Assembly: GCA_022563655.1 (NCBI GenBank)
Contig: JADFMW010000085.1
Location: 1-10,074 of the forward strand
DNA: 10,074 nt
From: Pseudomonadota bacterium
GTDB lineage: Bacteria > Pseudomonadota > Alphaproteobacteria > JAAXGF01
Direction: 5' to 3'
The notes under the pieces are model-generated. The model made no database searches, was not told the DNA's origin, and saw nothing but the letters and a program-made list of their open reading frames with translations. Positions 1 through 6,467 of the stretch are shown one piece after another (positions within the stretch are counted from its first letter, which is position 1; every line of letters begins with the position of its first letter). The position numbers and the translations under genes are program-made.

Positions 1-385
1 ATTGAGTGAGGCTCGAGATGCGGGCGGTGGCACTCGTCATGGGCACGTCCTTCCCTGGGTATCCCGGCGCGCAATCAGAAGATAGTGGATGTCTCGCAGC
101 CGACGTCGTTGAGCCGGCCTCGTCGGTTCCGGTAACCACCCAGGTCGGCTGCTCCTCACCCTCGCGCACGGCGTAGGTAGAGCACCCCATACATGGCTCT
201 TTACTCCAACGGGTCGCGTGCTTCGCGCGCAGTGCTTCGCGCTTCCAGTTGGAGGGCCGGAGCGGGGGATCGCCGGAGCCGCGCGCCCAGCGCTTGCGGA
301 GCCCGCCGTTTTGCTTGCCCTCCATGTAGGGTGCGAACAACTCGCCGAACAGGCGCCCGGCGTGGCTGCCGCGGCGCGCCGGACC
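1..385 (-). CDS. Unrecognised partial protein, 3' part beyond left edge
   Basis: A minus-strand frame is free of stops from about 436 down to the window edge at 1. It begins after a TGA at 439-437 and has no end in view. From about 385 to 130 its codons end mostly in G or C, as expected for a real gene here. The translation has protein-like composition, for example GRLFGELFAPYMEGKQNGG (355-299) and PTWVVTGTDEAG near 142-107. I do not recognise the family. No ATG or GTG precedes the first convincing residues; the first ATG is at 325 and a TTG is at 340, so the 5' end may be lost at the composition break near 385. Below about 105 the codon pattern weakens. Another frame there ends in TGA at 77-75, followed by an ATG at 40-38 preceded by GGAAGGA (55-49). 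A frameshift near 105-130 with a second gene starting at 40 is therefore possible. Treat this as a probable but unassigned coding fragment. Confidence 0.35.
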
Positions 386-593
386 GTATATTTCGATCCT
401 CTTGAAAGATCTTAAGGTATTTATTCGTGAACCTTCTCAGTGGGGGCAGATGCTGTTGCTCGCCACCCTGATCCTATTCTATTTGCTCAACCTGAGAAAA
501 ATTCCGGCGGATGAAGTCGTGGGGCTTGGTCACTTATTGTTTTTCGTCAACCTGGGATTTATCGGACTCATGCTGACCGCGGTGGCGGCGCGC
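385..593 (+). other. Internal fragment of an ABC-exporter-like membrane protein, atypical composition
   Basis: This stretch reads in frame as a short basic segment, LLKDLKVFIREPSQWGQ (399-449), then two hydrophobic helices: residues 17-31 of the 402-1331 frame (MLLLATLILFYLLNL) and residues about 44-63 (HLLFFVNLGFIGLMLTAVAA). From memory this pattern (KDLK, F, RDPSQW, a membrane helix, then a helix with F-NLG-AG and AVA-R) belongs to the large putative ABC exporter permeases of deltaproteobacteria and relatives. In those proteins it is internal, not N-terminal. G+C over 401-570 is 78 of 170 (46%), against 118 of 170 (69%) over 571-740. Neither end of the fragment looks like a natural gene boundary. 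No ribosome binding site is evident before the TTG at 402. It could be a recombination remnant or an assembly chimera. Confidence 0.5.
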
Positions 594-1331
594 ACCAAGA
601 CCATCAAGCTGGGCACCGGCATCCTGGTGCTGCCGTTGCGCAACCCGGTGGTGCTGGCGAAGCAGCTGTCGAGCATCGACCAGGTGTCCCAGGGGCGGCT
701 CGTCCTCGGCGTGGCCTCGGGCTGGTACAAGCGCGAGTTCGACGCCGTCGGCATCGCGTTCGAGAGGCGCGGCCGGATCATGGATCAGAACCTCGACATC
801 CTCATGCGCCTGTGGCTCGAGGACATGGTCAACGGCGAGTACCCGCCGCACAACCTGCGCAACGCCGTGATGTTCCCCAAGCCGGTGCAGCGGCCGCGGC
901 CGCAGATCCTCATCGGCGGCTACGTCGAGCGCGTGCTCAAGCGGGCGGCGACCAGGGGCGACGGCTGGCTCACCTACTTCTACACGCCCGAGGGCTTCAC
1001 CAAGTCGTGGACCAAGGTGCGAAACTTCGCCGAGGAGGCGGGCAAGGACCCCGATTCGCTCGTCAACTGCCATCAGCTGCCGATCATGGTCGGCGCGTCG
1101 CGCGCCGCGGTCGAAGGGCCCATGATGGAGTGGCTCAACACCGAGTGGGATTTTGCCTCGTGGAGCGACTCGACCACCGACAGCGCGATCCTCGGCACCC
1201 CCGAGGAGTGCGTCGAGCAGCTCCAGGCCCAGATCGACGCGGGCGTGCAGAAGATCATCTTCGTGCCCTACAAGTACGAGAGCGAGCAGATCGAGATCAT
1301 CGCCCGCGAGATCATCCCGCGGCTGAGGTGA
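402..1331 (+). CDS. LLM class (luciferase-like) F420/flavin-dependent oxidoreductase, N-terminally truncated and fused to a permease fragment
   Basis: This is a 309-residue frame with a TTG start and a TGA stop at 1329-1331. Residues from about 58 onward are a luciferase-like monooxygenase fold oxidoreductase. Visible signatures are LGTGILVLPLRNP (70-82), LVLGVASGWYKREFDAVG (100-117), ERRGRIMDQNLDIL (121-134), the FPKPVQRPRPQILIGG strand-loop region (about 158-173), RGDGWL, and a C-terminal GTPEECVEQL followed by the IIFVPY strand. Relatives of this class bind F420 or FMN in a TIM barrel and transfer hydride to varied substrates; the substrate here cannot be told. Full-length relatives begin with about 60-70 residues carrying strand 1 and the first cofactor-pocket helices. 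Here these are replaced by the membrane-type segment encoded by 402-575, so the product is probably inactive or the join is artificial. The frame remains open upstream to 330. Convergent with the F420 operon, so a native copy would fit as an F420 user. Confidence 0.7.
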   Translation: MKDLKVFIREPSQWGQMLLLATLILFYLLNLRKIPADEVVGLGHLLFFVNLGFIGLMLTAVAARTKTIKLGTGILVLPLRNPVVLAKQLSSIDQVSQGRLVLGVASGWYKREFDAVGIAFERRGRIMDQNLDILMRLWLEDMVNGEYPPHNLRNAVMFPKPVQRPRPQILIGGYVERVLKRAATRGDGWLTYFYTPEGFTKSWTKVRNFAEEAGKDPDSLVNCHQLPIMVGASRAAVEGPMMEWLNTEWDFASWSDSTTDSAILGTPEECVEQLQAQIDAGVQKIIFVPYKYESEQIEIIAREIIPRLR

Positions 1332-1460
1332 CTCTCGTCGCCGGAACCACCGGCGGGAACGCTTGTCTCTGGTTTTGGGTTGCCGCGAGACGAGGCTCTG
1401 GCCCTCATCCCGGGCCTGCCGAAGGGCGCGGCCCGTTTCACGAAGCCCGGATTCTGAGCG
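1332..1460. other. Convergent intergenic region with weak hairpins
   Basis: This 129-base gap lies between the ends of the plus-strand oxidoreductase and minus-strand fbiC. It holds a perfect 6-base inverted repeat, CGCCGG-AACCA-CCGGCG (1339-1355), 7 bases after the plus-strand stop. A second, CGGGCC with GGCCCG (1411-1416 and 1430-1435), is followed by TTT on the plus strand. Neither is followed by a long T run, so these are only candidate terminators. I see no gene in it. Confidence 0.5.
1339..1355 (+). terminator. Candidate hairpin after the oxidoreductase
   Basis: A 6-base GC-only stem with a 5-base loop lies just after the TGA at 1329-1331. No immediate T tract follows; TTTT occurs only at about 1373-1376. 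GC-rich stems are common by chance in DNA of this composition, so confidence is low. Confidence 0.25.
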
Positions 1461-3974
1461 CTAATCGCCGCTCGCGACGTGGCCGGGACGGACGAGGGGG
1501 CGGACGAGGGGGCGAACGAGGCCGGGCGCCGCGCCATCGCGCGCGCCGCGCCGCGCCGGCGTGTTGACGGCCGTGGCCAGCGCCGGCGCGGCGAACGACG
1601 CGGCGGTGCGCTCCGCCGGCGGGCGTCCGTAGAGCGTCGTGCGCTGCGCCGGCGCGCGGCCGAGCGCGCGAATCATCTCCTCCATGCGCGCCGGCCCCAT
1701 CTCCTGGCCGTGCACCGCGCCCGCCGCGCGGGTGATGGATTCGTTCATCAGGGTGCCGCCGAGGTCGTTGGCGCCGGCGCGCAGGCACGCCTTGGCCCCG
1801 TCGGGCCCCATCTTCGTCCACGATGTCTGGATGTTGGTGATGTGCGGATGGAGCGCCAGACGCGCCACCGCGTGCATCAGCACCGCCTCGCGGAAGGTGG
1901 CCCCGGGGCGCGCCTTGCCCTTGAGGTAGAGCGGCGCCTCCATGTGCACGAAGGGCAGCGGCACCAGCTCGGTGAAGCCGCCGGTGCGCGCCTGCAGCCG
2001 GCGCAGGCGAATGAGATGGCGGGCCCAGTGCCGCGGATGGTCGACGTGGCCGAACATGATCGTCGACGTCGTCCTCAGGCCCACGGCGTGCGCCGCCGCC
2101 ATCACCTCGAGCCACTGGGCGGTGGTGATCTTGTCGGGGCAGATGACGGCGCGCACCTCGTCGTCGAGGATCTCGGCCGCCGTTCCCGGCAGCGAGCCGA
2201 GCCCGGCGGCGCTGAGCGCGGCGAGGAAGTCGGAGACCGCCGCCCCGAGGGTGCGCGCGCCCTGCCACACCTCGAGCGGCGAGAACGCGTGCACGTGGAT
2301 GCCGGGCGCCGCCGCCTTCACCGCGCGGCAGATGTCGAGATAGGTCGCGCCCGTGTAGGCCGGGTGGATGCCGCCCTGCATGCACACCTCGGTGGCGCCG
2401 CGCGACCAGGCCTCGCGCGCGCGCCCGGCGATCTCGTCGAGATCGAGGTCGTAAGCGCGTCCGCGCAGGTTCTCGCTCAGCTTTCCCTTCGAGAACGCGC
2501 AGAAGCCGCAGCGGAAGTAACAGACGTTGGTGTAGTTGATGTTGCGGTTGACGACGTAGGTCACGGTGTCGCCGCATGTCTCCTTGCGCAGCCGGTCGGC
2601 GGCGTCGCGGACCGCCGCGAACTCGCGCCCGCGCGCCGCGAACAGCCGCGTGATCTCGGACTCGCCGAGTTCCTTGCCGTCGCGCGCCCGGTGCAGGATT
2701 CGGGTGAGCGCGTCGGCGGCGGCAAGCGCCGGCGCGCCGTCGCTGGCGGCCGCCAAGACGTCCGGCGCGATGTCCGGCACCGCGGTCGCGGCGCCCGGCG
2801 ACCACGGGTCGGTACGCGCGAAGCCCTCGGCGTCGATCGCGCGCAGCACCGGCGTGCGCAGGCTGGGGTCGAGCCAGCGCTCGGCGTCGCGGGCATAGGC
2901 CGGGTAGATCGCGAGGCGCTCGGTCAGCGTCTTTCCCGCTTTCGCCGTGGCGCGGGCGAGCGCATCGAGGCGCGGCCACGGCGCCTCGGGGTTGACGTAG
3001 TCCGGAGTCACCGGCGAGACGCCGCCCCAGTCGTCGATGCCGGCGTCGATGAGCCGCGCGAGCGCGCCCGGCCGCAGGTTCGGCGGCGCCTGGATGCTCG
3101 TCGAGGCGCCGAAGACGATGCGGGCGACGGCGATGGTCCACAGCTGGTCGGCGAGCCCCGGCTCGGGCGCCCCGGCCATGCGCGTCCCAGCCTTGGCGCG
3201 AAAGTTCTGGATGATGATTTCCTGGACGTGACCGTGGCGGTCGTGCGCGTCGCGCAGCGCCAGCAGCGACTCGACGCGCTCGCGCCGGGTCTCGCCGATG
3301 CCGATCAGGATGCCGGTGGTGAACGGCACCGCCGCTTCTCCGGCGTGGCGGATGGTGGCGAGCCGCGTCTTGGGGTCCTTGTCGGGCGAGCCGTGGTGGG
3401 GCCCGCCCTTTTCGCACAAACGCGCCGACGCGCTCTCGAGCATGAGCCCCTGCGACACCGACACCGCGCGCAGCGCCCGGACCTCGGCGGCCGCCATGAC
3501 GCCCGGGTTGAGGTGCGGCAGCAAACCGGTCTCGTCGCGCACCAGCGCCGCCGTCTCGGCGAGATACGACAGCGTCGTCTCGTGGCCGAGGCGCGCCAGC
3601 TCGTCGCGCGCGACGCGGTAGCGGAGCTCGGGCTTGTCGCCGAGGGTGAACAGCGCCTCCTTGCAGCCGGCGGCGGCGCCGGCGCGGGCGATGGCGAGCA
3701 CCTCGTCCGGCGTGAGGTACGCGCGCGCGCCTCGGCGCGGCGGCTGCGCGAAGATGCAGTAGTGGCACACGTCGCGGCACAGCCGGGTGAGCGGGATGAA
3801 GACCTTGCGTGAGTATGACACCACCGCGCCGCGCGCCTCATCGCGGATCGCCGCCGCCGCCGCCATGAGCGCGTCGAGGTCGGAGAATCGAGCGAGCGCC
3901 AGCGCCTCCGCGTGCGAGGGGCGGCGCCCGGAGCACGCCGCCGCGAGCACCGCCCTAGGCTTGCGCTCGGTCAT
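1461..3974 (-). CDS. fbiC: FO synthase, fused CofG-CofH (bifunctional FbiC)
   Basis: This is an 837-residue protein with two radical SAM domains in one chain. It makes the deazaflavin FO from L-tyrosine and 5-amino-6-(D-ribitylamino)uracil: the CofH half condenses the two and the CofG half closes the ring. The CofG-like domain (about 50-400) carries the iron-sulfur motif CRDVCHYC (C66, C70, C73), preceded by SYSRKVFIPLTRL. The CofH-like domain (about 465-785) carries CYFRCGFC (C485, C489, C492), with NYTNV before it and MQGGIHP (532-538) after. The start at 3974 leaves 10 bases after the cofC stop. An in-frame ATG at 4034 would add 20 Arg-rich residues overlapping cofC by 50 bases, so I prefer 3974. 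Family homology appears to end near LGRAPAQRTTLYG (771-783). The last 54 residues are low complexity and end in repeated LVRP units. Last gene of the operon, stop TAG at 1463-1461. Fusion of the two halves is typical of actinobacteria and some other bacteria. Confidence 0.95.
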   Translation of the reverse strand: MTERKPRAVLAAACSGRRPSHAEALALARFSDLDALMAAAAAIRDEARGAVVSYSRKVFIPLTRLCRDVCHYCIFAQPPRRGARAYLTPDEVLAIARAGAAAGCKEALFTLGDKPELRYRVARDELARLGHETTLSYLAETAALVRDETGLLPHLNPGVMAAAEVRALRAVSVSQGLMLESASARLCEKGGPHHGSPDKDPKTRLATIRHAGEAAVPFTTGILIGIGETRRERVESLLALRDAHDRHGHVQEIIIQNFRAKAGTRMAGAPEPGLADQLWTIAVARIVFGASTSIQAPPNLRPGALARLIDAGIDDWGGVSPVTPDYVNPEAPWPRLDALARATAKAGKTLTERLAIYPAYARDAERWLDPSLRTPVLRAIDAEGFARTDPWSPGAATAVPDIAPDVLAAASDGAPALAAADALTRILHRARDGKELGESEITRLFAARGREFAAVRDAADRLRKETCGDTVTYVVNRNINYTNVCYFRCGFCAFSKGKLSENLRGRAYDLDLDEIAGRAREAWSRGATEVCMQGGIHPAYTGATYLDICRAVKAAAPGIHVHAFSPLEVWQGARTLGAAVSDFLAALSAAGLGSLPGTAAEILDDEVRAVICPDKITTAQWLEVMAAAHAVGLRTTSTIMFGHVDHPRHWARHLIRLRRLQARTGGFTELVPLPFVHMEAPLYLKGKARPGATFREAVLMHAVARLALHPHITNIQTSWTKMGPDGAKACLRAGANDLGGTLMNESITRAAGAVHGQEMGPARMEEMIRALGRAPAQRTTLYGRPPAERTAASFAAPALATAVNTPARRGARDGAAPGLVRPLVRPLVRPGHVASGD
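1490..1525. repeat. 12-base tandem repeat in the fbiC 3' end
   Basis: The unit GGACGAGGGGGC occurs twice exactly (1490-1501 and 1502-1513), followed by a degenerate third copy (1514-1525). Because the unit is a multiple of three, the minus-strand product gains in-frame LVRP units (about residues 819-830 of FbiC). The repeat lies in the non-conserved tail, not in a catalytic part. Confidence 0.8.
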
Positions 3975-3984
3975 CGCCGCGCTC

Positions 3985-4662
3985 TCACCCGGCCGCCCGC
4001 ATGCCCGCCGCCGCCGAGCGGCATCGCGCCGCAAGGCCGCTCTCCTCGAGGTAGGCGAGGGTGCGCGTCGCCGAGGGCCGATCGAGAAACGACAAGAGGT
4101 CGCGCGGATGGTCGATGTCGAGGCCGAGGCCGGGGAGCCTCACGACCGCCGGTTCGATTCCCACCTCGCGCGCGGCAGCGAGGTGGCGCACGAAGCTGTC
4201 GCCGCCGTAGCGGCAGGCGATGGCGTCGGGGGGCGAGCAGGCGAGGGCGTTGGTGCCGCGCCCGTCGCGCGCGGGCACGGCCGTCACCGCGGGCGCGGCG
4301 CCGTGGCTGTCGATCAGGCGCCCGATTTCCGCGGCGGTCACGAGCGGCACATCGGCCGGTAGCGCGAGCAGTCCGCGGCGCCCTTCGGCCGCGAGCGTCC
4401 GCGCCGCCAGGGTCACCGCGGCGTCGTGTCCGCCGGCCGCCGGCTCGGCCAGGACGCGGGCGCCGAATTGCGTCGCCAGCCTGCGCGCGTGGCCATCGCG
4501 GGTGACGACGACGATGCCGGCGAGCGCGGTGCTTGCCGCCAGCGCCGCGAGCACGTCCTCGAGCATGGCGAGCGACAGCCGCCGGCGCTCCTCGGGCGCG
4601 AGCAGGCCGAAGAGCCGCTGCTTCGCCGCGTGAGCGTCCTTGGCCGGCAGCACTGCCCACAT
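3985..4662 (-). CDS. cofC: Phospholactate-type guanylyltransferase CofC (FbiD)
   Basis: This 225-residue cytoplasmic nucleotidyltransferase of the MobA-like fold activates a three-carbon phosphate (2-phospho-L-lactate, phosphoenolpyruvate or 3-phosphoglycerate, depending on the organism) with GTP to give the donor used by CofD. The N-terminal nucleotide loop reads LPAKDAHAAKQRL (5-17), matching the family pattern of P-K followed by AK-RL. The strand ALPADVPLV (about 98-106) carries the metal-binding Asp region. Further on, GRGTNALACSPPDAI and YGGDSFVRHL match conserved CofC segments. Length is normal for the family. The start ATG at 4662 is 15 bases after the cofD stop, with a purine-rich GGGGGAA before it. 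The stop at 3987-3985 sits 10 bases before the preferred fbiC start. Which phosphate it prefers cannot be read from the sequence with confidence. Confidence 0.9.
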   Translation of the reverse strand: MWAVLPAKDAHAAKQRLFGLLAPEERRRLSLAMLEDVLAALAASTALAGIVVVTRDGHARRLATQFGARVLAEPAAGGHDAAVTLAARTLAAEGRRGLLALPADVPLVTAAEIGRLIDSHGAAPAVTAVPARDGRGTNALACSPPDAIACRYGGDSFVRHLAAAREVGIEPAVVRLPGLGLDIDHPRDLLSFLDRPSATRTLAYLEESGLAARCRSAAAGMRAAG

Positions 4663-4677
4663 CGCCGATTCCCCCGG

Positions 4678-5664
4678 TCAGTCTTCCGCCGCCGCGCTGA
4701 TCCGCTCGGCCAAGGCGAGCACCTGGCGCGCCAGCCCATCGCGGTCGTCGAGGCTCGCCATCAGCGTGCGCGTGACGCTGACGGGAAGCTCCAGCCTCGC
4801 GGCGTCGCCCGCGTCGGCTTCGTCGACGACGAAGCCGTCGAGCAGCGCGCCATAATAGCCCGCGACCGCGGCCGCCGTCGCGGGCATGGCGAGCTCGCCC
4901 ATGATCTTGGCGGTCGGTCCCTTGATCGCGCGGCCGCCGACGATCGGCGACACCGCGACCAGCGGCGCCCGGCACGCCGCGAGCGCCGCGCGCACTCCGG
5001 GCAGCGCCAGGATCGGGTCGATGCTGAGAAAGGGGTTCGAAGGGCAGATCACCACGGCGGCGAGGGCCGGGTCGGCGAGGGCGTCGAGGAACGCCGGGTT
5101 GGGGCGCGCGGTCGCGGCGCCGTCGAAGGCGATCGCCGTCACGACGGGTTCGCAGCGCCGAGCCACGAAGTATTGCTGAAACGGCAGCACGCCCTCGCGG
5201 GTGTGCACCAGCGTGCGCACCGGATCGTCGGACATCGGCAAGAGGCCGGCGGCGATGCCGAGGCGGGCGCAGAAGTCCGCGGTAATCTCGCTCAGCGACC
5301 GTCCCGCGGCAAGGCGGCGGGAGCGCTCGACGTGGGTGGCGAGGTCGCCGTCGCCGAGGCGGAACCAGGTCTCGCCGCCGAGGTTCTCGAGCGCGCGCAT
5401 GAAGCTCCAGGTCTCGTCCGCCCGGCCCCAGCCGGTGTCGCGGTTGGCGACTCCCGCGAGCGTGTACATCACGGTGTCGAGGTCGGGCGAGACGTGGAGT
5501 CCGAGGTGCTCGAAATCGTCGCCGGTGTTGGCGACCACGGTGAGCCGGTGGGGCGCGAGCACGCGGTAGAGCCCGAGAACGAGCTTGGCGCCGCCGATGC
5601 CGCCCGAGAGCGCCAGCACGGAACCGCCCTTGGTTCGCGTGTCAGCCCTGGGGCCGGCGGCCAT
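4678..5664 (-). CDS. cofD: 2-phospho-L-lactate transferase CofD (FbiA)
   Basis: This 328-residue enzyme joins the activated three-carbon phosphate from CofC to FO, releasing GMP and giving F420-0 (or dehydro-F420-0). Signatures are clear: GGIGGAKL at 21-28, ANTGDDFEHLGLHVSPDLDT at 45-64, SNPFLSIDPIL at 209-219 and SPIVGGRAIKGPTAKIM at 239-255, which together line the FO and nucleotide sites in the family. Length is usual. The ATG at 5664 places 16 residues before the conserved VLALSGG strand. Some shortening, for example to the GTG at the V of SVLALSGG, is possible. It begins 21 bases after the cofE stop and is followed after 15 bases by cofC, so it is co-transcribed with both. Confidence 0.95.
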   Translation of the reverse strand: MAAGPRADTRTKGGSVLALSGGIGGAKLVLGLYRVLAPHRLTVVANTGDDFEHLGLHVSPDLDTVMYTLAGVANRDTGWGRADETWSFMRALENLGGETWFRLGDGDLATHVERSRRLAAGRSLSEITADFCARLGIAAGLLPMSDDPVRTLVHTREGVLPFQQYFVARRCEPVVTAIAFDGAATARPNPAFLDALADPALAAVVICPSNPFLSIDPILALPGVRAALAACRAPLVAVSPIVGGRAIKGPTAKIMGELAMPATAAAVAGYYGALLDGFVVDEADAGDAARLELPVSVTRTLMASLDDRDGLARQVLALAERISAAAED

Positions 5665-5685
5665 CCCAGGCGTCCCCCAACGGCC

Positions 5686-6456
5686 CTAGCGGAAGAGGTC
5701 GCACTCTGCCGGCCGCAGCAGGGCCGCCGCGGCGGCGTCGGGCGCGTCCCAGTCGAGACCGCCGACGATCACGATGGGCTGCCCCTCGTCGGCCTCGCCC
5801 ATGAGCAGCGCGGCGGCGGAGGCGATCTCGTCGGCGAGCCCGACCTGGGTGACCTCGAGCGCCCGCCCGTAGAGATCGCGCCGGCCGACCCGGTCGTCGA
5901 GAGCCGGCAGTCCCGCGGCGCCGAGCGCGATGCCGACCGCACCTTTGCGCCAGGCCCGTCCGACGCTGTCGCTGACAATGACGGCGAGGCGCAGGCCGAA
6001 ATGGGCGTCCAGCCTCGCCTTGAGCGCGGCGCAGGTGGCGTCTGGGTTCTCGGGCAGCAAGAGTATTCGTTCGGACCCGTCCACCGGCTCGACGTTCGAT
6101 CGGTCGACGCCCGCGTTGGCCATGACGACGCCGAGCCGGTGCGCGACGACGAGGACGCCCATGCGGTAACGCAGGATCTCGGACGACTCCGAGAGGATCA
6201 CCTCGACGAGGCGGGGATCCTTGTCGACCTCGCCCGCGAGCTCGCGGGCGCGCGGCGACGGCGACACCCGGGCGAGGTCGACATAGCGCCCCTCGGCCTT
6301 GGACACGATCTTTTGCGCGACGACCACGACGTTGCGGTCATCGAGCGCGATGTCCGCGCGCTCGACCGCGGCGATGACGATCGCGCCGAGGTCGTCGCCG
6401 GGCCGGACCAGGGGCACGTCGGGCGGCGCGACGAGCGCGAGGGTTGCGGGCGGCAT
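5686..6456 (-). CDS. cofE: Coenzyme F420-0:L-glutamate ligase CofE (stand-alone)
   Basis: This 256-residue GTP-dependent ligase adds gamma-linked L-glutamates to F420-0. Conserved segments are VVVAQKIVSKAEGR (44-57), ANAGVDRSNV (113-122), LLPENPD (133-139), SDSVGRAWRKG (162-172) and DLYGRALEVTQVGLADE (194-210), the nucleotide and metal-binding features of the family. The protein ends at ECDLFR, like single-domain CofE. It lacks the C-terminal FMN (nitroreductase-like) domain of mycobacterial FbiB, which reduces dehydro-F420-0. I chose the ATG at 6456 because it starts 11 bases after the npdG stop and the conserved region begins soon after it. An in-frame ATG at 6702 would overlap npdG by more than 230 bases with an Arg/Gly-rich leader, so it was refused. 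No strong ribosome binding site is seen; translation may be coupled to npdG. Confidence 0.95.
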   Translation of the reverse strand: MPPATLALVAPPDVPLVRPGDDLGAIVIAAVERADIALDDRNVVVVAQKIVSKAEGRYVDLARVSPSPRARELAGEVDKDPRLVEVILSESSEILRYRMGVLVVAHRLGVVMANAGVDRSNVEPVDGSERILLLPENPDATCAALKARLDAHFGLRLAVIVSDSVGRAWRKGAVGIALGAAGLPALDDRVGRRDLYGRALEVTQVGLADEIASAAALLMGEADEGQPIVIVGGLDWDAPDAAAAALLRPAECDLFR

Positions 6457-6467
6457 GGGCAAGCCAG

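Noticed and set aside
193..415. Two short plus-strand frames near the left edge
   Set aside because: The products are low-complexity without known features, and the opposite strand has the better codon pattern.
1400..1440. Possible dispersed intergenic palindrome of REP type
   Set aside because: Only one copy is present in the window, so a repeat family cannot be supported.
1438..3812. Long reading frames on both strands overlapping fbiC
   Set aside because: Their products are Arg/Ala/Gly/Pro-rich with no domains, while the fbiC frame holds both radical SAM motifs. Such shadows are expected at very high G+C.
3975..4034. Longer fbiC start at 4034
   Set aside because: It would add 20 Arg-rich residues overlapping the cofC 3' end; 3974 gives operon-like spacing and a normal N-terminus.
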